Positions 1 to 6,810 of a stretch of 50,780 nucleotides of DNA are shown piece after piece (within the stretch, counting starts at the first letter, position 1; each line of letters opens with the position of its first letter). The position numbers and the translations under genes are program-made. Location of the stretch: positions 1 to 50,780 of the forward strand of contig JAKVKY010000010.1 of the NCBI GenBank assembly GCA_022484685.1, in the 5' to 3' direction. Under the pieces are notes generated by a model. That model saw nothing but the letters and a program-made list of their open reading frames with translations, ran no database searches and was not told the origin of the DNA. This stretch comes from Acidaminococcaceae bacterium. GTDB taxonomy: Bacteria > Bacillota > Negativicutes > Acidaminococcales > Acidaminococcaceae.

Positions 1-185
1 TTTATAATTTTTTCAAAATTACATAATGATATGAATGGAACTAGAAAAATTCGACTAAAAAGTTTTAGGAATATCTATAATGTTATTTTCTAAGATTTGG
101 TACTGGCTTAGGCATAGCATATTAAAAAGCTGAACAAAATTTATTAGTACTCATATTAATGAGAAAGATATTATAAAACAAACAC

Positions 186-214
186 TTGTTTGAAAACGAA
201 AAACACTGTACAAT
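186..214 (+). promoter_or_regulatory. Putative promoter of the restriction-modification pair
   Basis: A TTGTTT hexamer at 186-191 and a TACAAT hexamer at 209-214 are separated by 17 bases, a sigma-A-like arrangement. The predicted transcript would start about 50 bases before the methyltransferase. Nothing else recognisable lies in the AT-rich first 257 bases. No controller-protein gene or obvious C-box was seen. Confidence 0.4.
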
Positions 215-269
215 ATAAATATATGATATAATAATTTAAAATAGAAATTTTGGATGGTTGGTGGTTAAG

Positions 270-1463
270 ATGTTTTCTAATAACTTAAAATGTATTGATT
301 TATTTGCTGGTGCTGGTGGTTTGTCTGAGGGCCTATCGGAAGCCGGATTTCATAGTATGTTTGCTTCCGAAATAATTCCTGTTTATGCACAAACATATAA
401 ATTTAATCATCCTGATGCTCAAGTAATGGTTAAGGATATAAGAACAATCAATCCGGAAATAATTATGAAGAATTTAGGCTTACAAAGGGGAGAACTAGAT
501 TTGATAGCCGGTGGGCCTCCTTGCCAGGGGTTTTCAATCAACGCTCCTGTTAGAAGTATACTAGACCGGAGGAATCACTTATTTAAGGAGTATTTACGTT
601 TCGTTAAAACTTTTGCTCCCAGGGCGATACTGATTGAAAATGTCCCGGGACTGGTTTCCTTTGAACATGGTGCAACCTTGCATGCAATATTAGATTCACT
701 TTCGCAACTGGGATATGGGACTGGAGTAAGAATTCTTGGGGCAGCCTACTACGGTGTTCCTCAAATGAGGTGGAGGACAATTATCTTGGGCTTGAGAGGC
801 AAGGTGTTGCCTGGCAATGCTTTTCCAGAGCCACTATATCATGCTCCTATAAAACCTAATTTTACTACTACTTTCGATGGAAAATCTCTGATTAAATTGC
901 CTTCTCCAGAAACAGAAGGCAGGTTTATTACTGTAAAAGAGGCCATTGGTGATTTACCAGAATTAAAGAGTGGCGAACGTGGCTCTAAAATCAAAGGTTA
1001 TCGTTGTGATCCATTTTGTGACTATCAGAGGAGGATGCGTAGAGGGAGTTCAGGAGTTTATAATCATGAAGCAGGACGATTATCAATTCAAAACTTAGAA
1101 CGTTTAAAATATATTAAACCAGGTGGAAATTGGACTGATATACCTGAAAAACTATTACCGGCTGGAATGAAGTTAGCACGAAAATCAGACCATACTAAGA
1201 GATATGGGCGGGTAACGCCTGAGGGGCTTGCTTCTACTATACTTACTAAATGCGATCCACATTGGGGAGCCTTTTTCCATTACGATCAGGATCGTTCATT
1301 TACAGTTAGAGAAGCGGCACGTATACAATCTTTCCCTGATTACTATATTTTTACTGGTACACAGTCTGAGCAATTTGCACAAGTAGGTAATGCTGTGCCG
1401 CCGTTGTTAGCCGAAGCAGTTGGAATCAACTTGAAACTTTTGTTGCAAAAGGAGGAACGGTGA
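270..1463 (+). CDS. DNA (cytosine-5) methyltransferase of a type II R-M system
   Basis: The enzyme transfers a methyl group from S-adenosylmethionine to C5 of cytosine and protects host DNA from the endonuclease encoded next to it. The family's motifs occur in order: the AdoMet loop DLFAGAGG near residue 10, catalytic GGPPCQGFS with Cys about residue 85, ENVPG near 123, then a variable region (about 235-335) expected to read the target. Near the C-terminus are REAARIQSFPD and QVGNAVPP. At 397 residues it is a typical single-specificity enzyme. An in-frame TTG at 258 and GTG at 261 would extend it slightly; ATG 270 is preferred as the first ATG, although its ribosome binding site is weak. The stop overlaps the next start by one base, so the pair is probably co-translated. 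The DNA is much more AT-rich than the rest of the window, suggesting transfer. The recognition sequence cannot be read from the protein. Confidence 0.93.
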   Translation: MFSNNLKCIDLFAGAGGLSEGLSEAGFHSMFASEIIPVYAQTYKFNHPDAQVMVKDIRTINPEIIMKNLGLQRGELDLIAGGPPCQGFSINAPVRSILDRRNHLFKEYLRFVKTFAPRAILIENVPGLVSFEHGATLHAILDSLSQLGYGTGVRILGAAYYGVPQMRWRTIILGLRGKVLPGNAFPEPLYHAPIKPNFTTTFDGKSLIKLPSPETEGRFITVKEAIGDLPELKSGERGSKIKGYRCDPFCDYQRRMRRGSSGVYNHEAGRLSIQNLERLKYIKPGGNWTDIPEKLLPAGMKLARKSDHTKRYGRVTPEGLASTILTKCDPHWGAFFHYDQDRSFTVREAARIQSFPDYYIFTGTQSEQFAQVGNAVPPLLAEAVGINLKLLLQKEER

Positions 1464-2371
1464 TGGCAGGGTATATTTATGAGTTCTTTGGTTATCAGGC
1501 AGAGGATAATTCTGCTAAGGCTTTGGAAACAGCAGCACAACAGAAATGTCCTTTTCTAGGTACGCAGTGCACAAAGGTTTTAGCGAGGGATAACATAATT
1601 TCGGGAGTTTGTGCTGTTAGGCAAAAGAGTGCTGGTTCTCCACCTGTTATTTGTTGCCCAATCCGAATTTATGCTGAAGAATACAAAATGTTAAGTCGAG
1701 TTTCAAAATTAGCTTTTGGAAGAGATTTAAAGCTTTACGCTGGGCGTGTAGCAGTTGAGATGGCTAAAAAGGAAAATGGGGCAGTGGCAGTGTTTGGGCA
1801 CGGATGGGGTGGAGAGTTGCGGTTACCTCAGAGAGAAGGTACTGGAGCATATTTTGTAGATTGGGTTTTAGCTAGGTTGGATAAAAAGGGAAAACTAACA
1901 GAAATTACGGCAATCGAAGTACAAACTATTGATACCACTGGTAACTATAGAACTGCAAGGCAACAGCTTATGGAAAAGCGAGAAATAGTGTCTGATACAG
2001 TAGGCTTGAATTGGGAAAATGTTTCTAAAAGAATTATCCCACAGTTAATTTTTAAGGGACAAGTGCTACAAAGAGAAGATTTATGTAAAACTGGTTTATA
2101 TTTTGTTTGCCCACAATCGGTTTATGATCATGTATTAAATAGATTAGGTGGTAAAGGGAGATTACCACAATTTCCCGCACAACCGGCGTCAATCAGTTTT
2201 ATTGCGTATGACTATGTAGATAAAACTATGCGACCAGGGGAGATAAAACCACTGGGAATATTGGAAAAATATTGTACAACCGTTTATAAGGTTCAAGAAG
2301 CTTTTTCCTCGCTGAATTTGCCTGAAGGAAATGTTTACAGGGATGCGATTTTAAAAGCTTTGTACGATTAG
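1463..2371 (+). CDS. NotI-family type II restriction endonuclease
   Basis: This is predicted to cut DNA not methylated by the preceding enzyme. Two features recall NotI. Near the N-terminus, Cys29, Cys36, Cys50 and Cys64/65 (CPFLGTQC, GVC, ICC) could form the four-cysteine iron site known in NotI. Further on, Asp133 (YFVDWV) is followed by Glu152-Val-Gln154 (AIEVQTID), matching NotI's D...ExQ variant of the PD-(D/E)xK catalytic core. The length, 302 residues, is somewhat shorter than NotI. ATG 1463 sits 7 bases after AAGGAGG (1449-1455); a GTG at 1460 is also in frame. It overlaps the methyltransferase stop by one base. Family assignment is from motif recall only; NotI-like cleavage does not imply the GCGGCCGC target, because related proteins diverge in specificity. 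Confidence 0.75.
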   Translation: MAGYIYEFFGYQAEDNSAKALETAAQQKCPFLGTQCTKVLARDNIISGVCAVRQKSAGSPPVICCPIRIYAEEYKMLSRVSKLAFGRDLKLYAGRVAVEMAKKENGAVAVFGHGWGGELRLPQREGTGAYFVDWVLARLDKKGKLTEITAIEVQTIDTTGNYRTARQQLMEKREIVSDTVGLNWENVSKRIIPQLIFKGQVLQREDLCKTGLYFVCPQSVYDHVLNRLGGKGRLPQFPAQPASISFIAYDYVDKTMRPGEIKPLGILEKYCTTVYKVQEAFSSLNLPEGNVYRDAILKALYD

Positions 2372-2431
2372 TTGAGTAAAGCTATTTGTGCATTATACCT
2401 GTTTGCATTACTGCTAATTCTAATACCAAAT

Positions 2432-2479
2432 AAATACGTCCCGTTTACATTCACCACGAATGTGAAACGGGACGTATTT
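2432..2479. terminator. Bidirectional intrinsic terminator
   Basis: A long inverted repeat with left arm AAATACGTCCCGTTT and right arm AAACGGGACGTATTT is extended by CATTC/GAATG near the loop. It is flanked by A and T runs, so it can end transcription from the restriction gene on the plus strand and from the small gene at 2493 on the minus strand. Confidence 0.9.
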
Positions 2480-2492
2480 TAGTTTGTGTACT

Positions 2493-2861
2493 TTATGCTT
2501 GTTGTGTTAATACTGCTGTTTCTGCTTTTTCCTTTGCTTGCTCCAGGCTTTCTTTTACAATTCCCTGGCCCATGGACTGATACAATTGGACGTTCCCGTC
2601 GTTAAACTCTAAACATTTTTGCAAAAGCTTTAACGCGATAGCCAAGTTGCGCGGCAGAGCCTTGGTCGTCAGCAAGAACGATGCGGCCAGATAAATTATC
2701 ATCTCTACCGGTACGTTTTTGGGCGGTGGTACAAACCGGGTAATAAAGCTGGCCTCCGCAAGGGGTGCTTCTTTGTTGACTACGCTCCAAAATTCCTTTT
2801 CTGTCAAGCCGTCTAACCAGGTCTGGTTTTCTACTAATGCGTTTTTAAAATTATTTGCCAT
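2493..2861 (-). CDS. Hypothetical protein, last gene of the sigma/repeat-protein operon
   Basis: The product is 122 residues, predicted cytosolic and mostly alpha-helical. I do not recognise a family. The stretch PRNLAIALKLLQKCLEFND (about residues 76-94) resembles one half of a tetratricopeptide-type helix pair, fitting the two repeat proteins upstream. The start chosen is ATG 2861, 5 bases after a GAGGAGGAA ribosome binding site; an upstream in-frame ATG at 2879 would place the binding site inside the gene. The motif GAGGAGGAACAACATG is identical to that at the start of the gene ending at 2876. This suggests the leaders, and possibly the genes, arose by duplication. It lies 14 bases from the upstream gene and is closed by the terminator at 2432-2479. 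Confidence 0.7.
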   Translation of the reverse strand: MANNFKNALVENQTWLDGLTEKEFWSVVNKEAPLAEASFITRFVPPPKNVPVEMIIYLAASFLLTTKALPRNLAIALKLLQKCLEFNDGNVQLYQSMGQGIVKESLEQAKEKAETAVLTQQA

Positions 2862-2875
2862 GTTGTTCCTCCTCA

Positions 2876-3631
2876 TCAAAATAAGTTCGTGTCTTCATCA
2901 TATTCAGGTTCTTTGCCGCCTAGGATAAAAGGGGTCAGGGGTTCAGCCAGTGTTGCCCTGGTTTCTTCCACTCGGTTACGCCAGAATTCCGAAAACTTGT
3001 GGTGCCCGGGCGTGCCGTTTTTGCCTTTACTCAAGTTGTCATATTGGTGTGCCAAAAAGGTTTGCGCTTCCACATCATGTCCATAAAATGCGGCCTCTAG
3101 CATGGGGGAACAATAGGATGGCAACGCATCCAGAAAGCTTATGAAATCAAAGACTTCCCGGGTAGGAGAAGCGTGCCATGCCGCATTGTAGGCAATCTCT
3201 CTGGCATCGTCCTTAGCACCCGCGTCAAAAAGCGCGATGGCCAGGTATAGTTCGGCAGGCGCATATCCCAGATGGTAAGCTTCGGCAAAATACTCAGCGG
3301 CCTGGTTATATTTTCCCAGATGCTCATGCAGCATACCGTACCAGAAATAAGCTTCGGCATCTTTTTGCCGTAATCCCGGTTGCAAGAGCCTTTCCGTCAG
3401 GGGCCACTTGTTCATGTCAAAGCCTTTCTTGGGATCCAGGAAAAGTTTAGCTATCATGTTGCTGGCTCGCAGGTCGCCTTTCAAGGCTGCTTCAGCCAGG
3501 GGATGGTTCTTGACTGCCAGTTTCTGTAAAAGACTTTTCCGGTACGCTGCTGCAGGCATGGTGGCATAATCCGAAAACTGCCGCTGATATTTTGCCTTAA
3601 ATCCGTTAACCAATTCTTTAAACTTATCCAT
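2876..3631 (-). CDS. Sel1/TPR-like repeat protein
   Basis: The protein has 251 residues, no signal peptide and no membrane segment. The central part (about 95-150) shows alpha-helical repeat signatures, for example AYFWYGMLHEHLGKYNQAAE followed by FAEAYHLGYAPAELYLAIALF. These match the A..LG..Y...G...A spacing of Sel1/TPR units, which usually form scaffolds for protein-protein contact. No enzymatic motif is seen. ATG 3631 follows a GAGGAGGAA site and overlaps the upstream gene's end by 8 bases, implying translational coupling. It is the third protein of a leftward operon beginning with a sigma-like factor, so a role in sensing or regulating that factor is possible, but this is inference from position only. 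Confidence 0.75.
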   Translation of the reverse strand: MDKFKELVNGFKAKYQRQFSDYATMPAAAYRKSLLQKLAVKNHPLAEAALKGDLRASNMIAKLFLDPKKGFDMNKWPLTERLLQPGLRQKDAEAYFWYGMLHEHLGKYNQAAEYFAEAYHLGYAPAELYLAIALFDAGAKDDAREIAYNAAWHASPTREVFDFISFLDALPSYCSPMLEAAFYGHDVEAQTFLAHQYDNLSKGKNGTPGHHKFSEFWRNRVEETRATLAEPLTPFILGGKEPEYDEDTNLF

Positions 3632-4328
3632 GTTGTTCCTCCTCGTTCATCAGTTGTTGGGCTTTTTCGTTATACAAGCTGCGCGCGGCTTCGTGTCCCT
3701 GGGTGGCGGCAGTCCGCAGCCATTTTAGGCCAAACTGCCGCAGTCCTTCCTGATCCGGCAAAGTTTTGGCGGCGCGGCTAAGTTCTAAATAGGCTGTACC
3801 CAGCCGGTACTGGGCTTCGATATCGTTGGCATAAACCTGGCGCAGCAGGGAACCAAAATCTTTGCTGCCCAGTCCATCTAAACGCAGCAATTCCCTGCGC
3901 CCACGGTCATAACCAAGTTCCGCGTAGCGGTTATAAGCCAGACGTGCGCCGGTCTTATAGTCCAGTTCTTCGTAGCACCGGCCTAAGAGAATGAGCGCCT
4001 TGGCGTTATTCTGTCTGGCCGCCGGCAAAAGCCAGTCTCTGGCTGTGGCAAAATCACGTAGACGGATATAACTGGCGCCCAGACGCGTTTGCGCGACCAC
4101 GGAGCCTTTACGAGCCATAGCTGTGAGCCAGCGGGTGGCTTGTTTGGCATCATCCGCATCCCGGTTGCGAAAATAAAAGAAAGTGCCCAGTTCAAAGGCA
4201 GCTTCGGCCACGCCATGCAAAGCACCGTTTGCGGCAGCGGCAAATAACTGCGGAATCTCAAATTTTACCAGCATCTTTTCCGTATCGGTACTGATGGCCT
4301 TGGTTAAGGGTTTCCAATTACCTTGCAT
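3624..4328 (-). CDS. Sel1-like repeat (SLR) protein
   Basis: The product is 234 residues with several Sel1-like repeats: AFELGTFFYFRNRDADDAKQ, WLTAMARKGSVVAQTRLGAS, WLLPAARQNNAKALILLGRC and, after a spacer, AQYRLGTAYLELSRAAKTLP followed by WLRTAATQGHEAA. Such repeats form a superhelical solenoid for protein binding. There is no signal peptide, so it is expected in the cytosol. ATG 4328 follows AAAGGAGAA; a start six codons upstream is possible but has no binding site. It lies 68 bases after the sigma-like gene with a hairpin in between, and overlaps the next gene by 8 bases. Partner and function are unknown. Confidence 0.8.
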   Translation of the reverse strand: MQGNWKPLTKAISTDTEKMLVKFEIPQLFAAAANGALHGVAEAAFELGTFFYFRNRDADDAKQATRWLTAMARKGSVVAQTRLGASYIRLRDFATARDWLLPAARQNNAKALILLGRCYEELDYKTGARLAYNRYAELGYDRGRRELLRLDGLGSKDFGSLLRQVYANDIEAQYRLGTAYLELSRAAKTLPDQEGLRQFGLKWLRTAATQGHEAARSLYNEKAQQLMNEEEQHG

Positions 4329-4355
4329 GTTGGTTCTCCTTTTCAATTTATGTCA

Positions 4356-4380
4356 GGCGCCAGGCGTAAGGCCCGGCACC
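4356..4380 (-). other. Intercistronic hairpin
   Basis: On the minus-strand transcript GGTGCCGGGC and GCCTGGCGCC pair over ten positions (two G-U) around the loop CTTAC. No U run follows, so it is more likely a stability or processing element between the sigma-like gene and the repeat-protein genes than a terminator. Confidence 0.45.
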
Positions 4381-4396
4381 GTGTATTTTTAAGTGA

Positions 4397-5254
4397 TTAC
4401 GGTTGCAGGCCTGCTTCAATAAATTGAGAACGCAGGCAAGTTATCGCTTTGGTACGTTCCCTTTGCACGGTGGCCCGGGAACATTTTAGCAATTTGCTAA
4501 TCTCCTGATCGGACCGCTGGTTGCGATAACGCTCCCGGATGATGAACCTTCCCAGTTGGGGCAGGCTCTTCACCTGTTTGTAAATGAGTGTATTCACGAG
4601 TTTATCGCATACTTGTTTTTCCGGTCCCGGGGAAGATATTTCTTCCAGCCTGGTGTGCCCGGTTTTAGCAGGCCAGGCCTGAGATTCCCTTTTAGTCGGA
4701 GGTTTCTCATCCGGCGGGGTATCATCAGGAGGAGTGTCATCAGGTGGAGTATCGTCCGGCGGAGTCTGTTCCGGCGTTAAAACCGGTTTTTTAGTCTTAA
4801 ACTTTATGCCGGTCCGGACATGGCGGTTCAGATATTTGCAATAGTCGAGAAACCAGTGGGAAAGATGAGTCCTGATCAGTCCCGGTAACGTAGCTATCTT
4901 TATATCTTTTTTCTTCCGTAAAAAATGATATATCTCCAGCCGTGCGTCCAGGTTCACATCTTCCTGGCTGATGCCGGGGTAATATCCCAGCAACTTGACC
5001 TGATGGTTAATAGGTCTGCCAAATTCTTCCAGGAAAAATTCAAACCAGGGTTCAACGCCGTCTCTGATACCTTGAATGGTCAGGGCCCAGCGTTCCTTGT
5101 CATCTTTGATTAAGCCTCGGGGTGTGACAGGAGTTTTACGCTGTGGATCACGCATTTTCAGAACATATAATTGTACCTGGATAGGGGTTAAATTTGCATA
5201 CTTTTGTATGCTTGGTTCTTTTAAATCCTCAGTTTCGATAGTCTTTTTCCGCAC
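4397..5254 (-). CDS. Sigma-70-like factor with proline-rich linker
   Basis: A 285-residue regulator with two recognisable parts. Residues about 75-145 (ISQEDVNLDARLEIYHFLRK, then IRTHLSHWFLDYCKYLNRH) resemble sigma region 2, which binds core RNA polymerase and the -10 element. Residues about 222-280 (RFIIRERYRNQRSDQEISKL, then CSRATVQRERTKA) form a clear region-4 helix-turn-helix that would bind a -35 element. They are joined by an unusual acidic, proline-rich linker with three PPDDT units and a PPDE (165-183). Regions 1 and 3 are absent, as in small alternative sigma factors. The start is GTG 5254, seven bases after GGAGG. It heads the leftward operon with repeat proteins and faces the amidase/YvrJ operon across a symmetric promoter-like dyad. 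Bacillus subtilis also has a yvrJ gene beside a divergent sigma factor (SigO/RsoA), which supports a functional link. Alternatively it is a DNA-binding regulator that merely resembles sigma. Confidence 0.75.
   Translation of the reverse strand: MRKKTIETEDLKEPSIQKYANLTPIQVQLYVLKMRDPQRKTPVTPRGLIKDDKERWALTIQGIRDGVEPWFEFFLEEFGRPINHQVKLLGYYPGISQEDVNLDARLEIYHFLRKKKDIKIATLPGLIRTHLSHWFLDYCKYLNRHVRTGIKFKTKKPVLTPEQTPPDDTPPDDTPPDDTPPDEKPPTKRESQAWPAKTGHTRLEEISSPGPEKQVCDKLVNTLIYKQVKSLPQLGRFIIRERYRNQRSDQEISKLLKCSRATVQRERTKAITCLRSQFIEAGLQP
4706..4762 (-). repeat. 15-bp minisatellite encoding PPDDT
   Basis: The sigma-like gene contains a tandem 15-base unit encoding PPDDT three times and then a partial PPDE. 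The copies differ at some third positions, so it is not a fresh expansion, but copy number could vary between strains and change the distance between regions 2 and 4. Confidence 0.75.
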
Positions 5255-5345
5255 TTTCGTGCCTCCTTTTACTTAGTATGAAATGATTAATGAGTTCACG
5301 ATTACCACGTTCTTGACACCGATTGCCCTGACAGTGATTTTCCAT
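5229..5345 (-). CDS. Small ORF overlapping the sigma start
   Basis: ATG 5345 is preceded by a very strong AAAGGAGGTG site and opens a 38-codon frame starting MENHCQGNRCQERGN. It ends 26 bases inside the sigma-like gene in a different frame. The peptide is polar, with two cysteines (CQGNRC). Its translation would deliver ribosomes to the sigma start, so it may act as a coupling or leader cistron. I recognise no family. The binding site is convincing, the coding value is not certain. Confidence 0.45.
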   Translation of the reverse strand: MENHCQGNRCQERGNRELINHFILSKRRHESAEKDYRN

Positions 5346-5379
5346 GATAAACCACCTCCTTTCTTGTTGCAGATTTATA

Positions 5380-5399
5380 AAAAGCACAGGTGTGCTTTT
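5380..5399. promoter_or_regulatory. 20-bp palindrome upstream of the small ORF
   Basis: AAAAGCACA and TGTGCTTTT are perfect inverted arms separated by GG. It lies about 18 bases upstream of the ribosome binding site of the small ORF, within the presumed leader of the leftward operon. It could be an operator for a dimeric repressor or a leader hairpin. Confidence 0.5.
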
Positions 5400-5424
5400 C
5401 ATACTTACTTCATGGTGCTTATTA

Positions 5425-5515
5425 CCTAAAACCTTGGAATAAGGAATTGATTATAAAAACCTAAAACCTTGGAACAAGGAAAGATTAAAAAAATCAAAAT
5501 CTTTGGAACAAGGAA
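5425..5515. repeat. Three 22-bp direct repeats, each containing a palindrome
   Basis: Copies lie at 5425-5446, 5460-5481 and 5494-5515, that is every 34-35 bases. Each contains a 13-base dyad, consensus CCTTGGAACAAGG (arms CCTTG/CAAGG around GAA). The middle copy is perfect and the outer two each differ by one base. The spacing is a little over three DNA turns, so bound proteins would sit on similar faces. As RNA of the leftward leader each would be a small hairpin. They lie between the dyad at 5657-5792 and the sigma-like operon. Confidence 0.75.
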
Positions 5516-5656
5516 TGAATTTAAAAAGCTCGAAGTTTGTAGTTCTTAAGTTTTTAATTGTTACGACGATGTTAGAAAACGTAGGAGACGAAAAGCTTAG
5601 ATACGAAGGCCCAAAAAGAAAATAATAAAAGAAAAAGTTAAGTTGAGAACGATTAG

Positions 5657-5792
5657 CTCTCACCCATATATACGACAATTTTTAAAAAACTGCTCACGTT
5701 TTTTTAACTTTTTTTAAAAAAATTTTAAACTGCAAATATTTTAGAGAAAAGGTGAGCAACTTTTTGTTTTTTGTCGTATATATAGGTGAGAG
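5657..5792. promoter_or_regulatory. Symmetric dyad with two divergent promoter-like modules
   Basis: The outer arms (5657-5678 and 5771-5792) are 22-base inverted copies with one mismatch. Read outward, each contains TTGTCGTATATAT followed by GGTGAGAG. The inner arms (5691-5697 and 5752-5758) are perfect inverted copies reading GTGAGCA outward. The gap between inner and outer arm is exactly 12 bases on both sides, and the centre is almost pure A/T. The outward order GTGAGCA, 12 bases, TTGTCGTATATAT resembles the two boxes of an alternative-sigma promoter, duplicated to fire left into the sigma/repeat operon and right into the amidase operon. The arms are seen directly; the promoter role and recognition by the encoded sigma factor are inference. 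Confidence 0.6.
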
Positions 5793-5854
5793 GCAAAAAC
5801 AGCCGCTCGCAAAATAAAAGCCGGCAGCAAAAAGGTTTTCTGCCCGGCAGCGGC

Positions 5855-5870
5855 CAACGCTCAGGCGTTG
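5855..5870 (+). other. Leader hairpin before the amidase gene
   Basis: CAACGC and GCGTTG form a six-base-pair stem with a TCAG loop, 16 bases before the amidase ribosome binding site. A second, weaker GC-rich pairing lies just upstream (5818-5846). There is no U run; a role in translation or mRNA stability is possible. Confidence 0.4.
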
Positions 5871-5901
5871 CGCCCAAACTTTTTAGAAAGGAGTGTTGCC
5901 C

Positions 5902-6540
5902 ATGTCACTTGTAGCAGACCCGATTGCCCTTACCTTGGACGACGTGGCCCGGCTGGGGCGGGAAGCCTGCGGATTCATCAACCGCATCTACCTGCACTGG
6001 ACCGGCGGCCATTACGGCCATGTGTATGGCGAGTATCACCTGAGCATCGACCGGGACGGTACCATGTATGTACCGGAGGACGGCGCCGGCGCCAAAGCCC
6101 TGACGATTTTTAGGGAGCATACCTGGCATCGCAATACCGGCGCGATGAGTATTGCGATCTGCGGCGCTTTTGGCGCCGAGGCGCGCAGCAGCACCGACAT
6201 TGATTTCGGCCCCGAGCCTCCCACCCCCAGCCAGGTTGAACGCATGGCCAGGGTGGTAGGAATTTTGTGCCCCGTTTTGCGCATCATGCCTGTTCCCCAG
6301 GTGGTGATGACCCATTGCGAGGCCGCTATGAAAGATGGCTATGGACCTGGCAGCGGCGATCCCCAAACCAAGTGGGATTTCTGGCAGCTGCCGGACCGGC
6401 CTTTCCACGAGGAGCTATATCCTGGCGGTGAGGTGCTCCGGCGAAAGGCCCTGGGGTACATGGAAGGGTCTCCGACGCAGTACCACCTGTTTAGGAGCTC
6501 GCCCATTATCTTGAGCCAGGGAGAGGAGGTGAATGGATAA
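5902..6540 (+). CDS. N-acetylmuramoyl-L-alanine amidase (amidase_2/PGRP fold)
   Basis: This is predicted to cleave the bond between N-acetylmuramic acid and L-alanine in peptidoglycan using one zinc ion. The fold's markers are visible in 212 residues: LHWTGG with His32, the strand YHLSIDRDGTMYV (45-57), HTWHRNTGAMSIAICG (73-88), THCEAA with His138, and a downstream Lys157-x-Asp159 in DPQTKWDFW. His32, His138 and Asp159 (or a nearby acid) would bind zinc. No signal peptide or wall-binding domain is present, as in phage endolysins. ATG 5902 is 8 bases after AAAGGAG. The stop shares one base with the next start. It is first in an operon with DUF1659, DUF2922 and YvrJ, and divergent from the sigma-like gene. 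It may release or remodel wall when the operon is switched on. Confidence 0.85.
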   Translation: MSLVADPIALTLDDVARLGREACGFINRIYLHWTGGHYGHVYGEYHLSIDRDGTMYVPEDGAGAKALTIFREHTWHRNTGAMSIAICGAFGAEARSSTDIDFGPEPPTPSQVERMARVVGILCPVLRIMPVPQVVMTHCEAAMKDGYGPGSGDPQTKWDFWQLPDRPFHEELYPGGEVLRRKALGYMEGSPTQYHLFRSSPIILSQGEEVNG

Positions 6541-6767
6541 TGGCAGTGAACAAGACCGTTGTAAAACGCAGTCTGGTCCTGGTATTTGCCGATGGCACTG
6601 ACGCCAAAGGCAACGCCAAGAACAAGAGCATCAGCTTCGGCGACGTCAAGGTAGACGCCCAGCCGGAACAGATCATGGCTACGGCCAGCGCACTCAGCCC
6701 GCTGTATAAAGCGCAGCTGGTGGACGTGTACGTGACCGAAAGCGCAGCGCTGACTACCGAGGCGTAA
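6540..6767 (+). CDS. DUF1659 family protein
   Basis: A 75-residue protein whose N-terminus (MAVNKTVVKRSLVLVFADG) and overall pattern fit DUF1659, a small Firmicute family usually encoded next to DUF2922 and YvrJ proteins. The biochemical role is unknown. It has no signal peptide or membrane segment and looks like a small beta-rich fold. The start overlaps the amidase stop by one base, and AGAGGAGG lies about 10 bases upstream. Its neighbours recreate the known three-gene association. Confidence 0.8.
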   Translation: MAVNKTVVKRSLVLVFADGTDAKGNAKNKSISFGDVKVDAQPEQIMATASALSPLYKAQLVDVYVTESAALTTEA

Positions 6768-6810
6768 GCCAACGTGTAGCCGCAACTAAATTACAAAGGA
6801 GGCATGCGTA

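Noticed and set aside
5425-5515. CRISPR-like array
   Set aside because: Only three copies, spacers of about 12-13 bases, no cas genes; the repeats are better explained as operator or hairpin elements.
5570-5626. 18-codon plus-strand ORF starting MLENVGDEKL
   Set aside because: No ribosome binding site and it would end far from the amidase gene; likely chance.
5451-5678. 75-codon minus-strand frame in the AT-rich gap
   Set aside because: Phe/Ser/Asn-rich product of AT-rich DNA, no ribosome site, overlaps the palindromic repeats.
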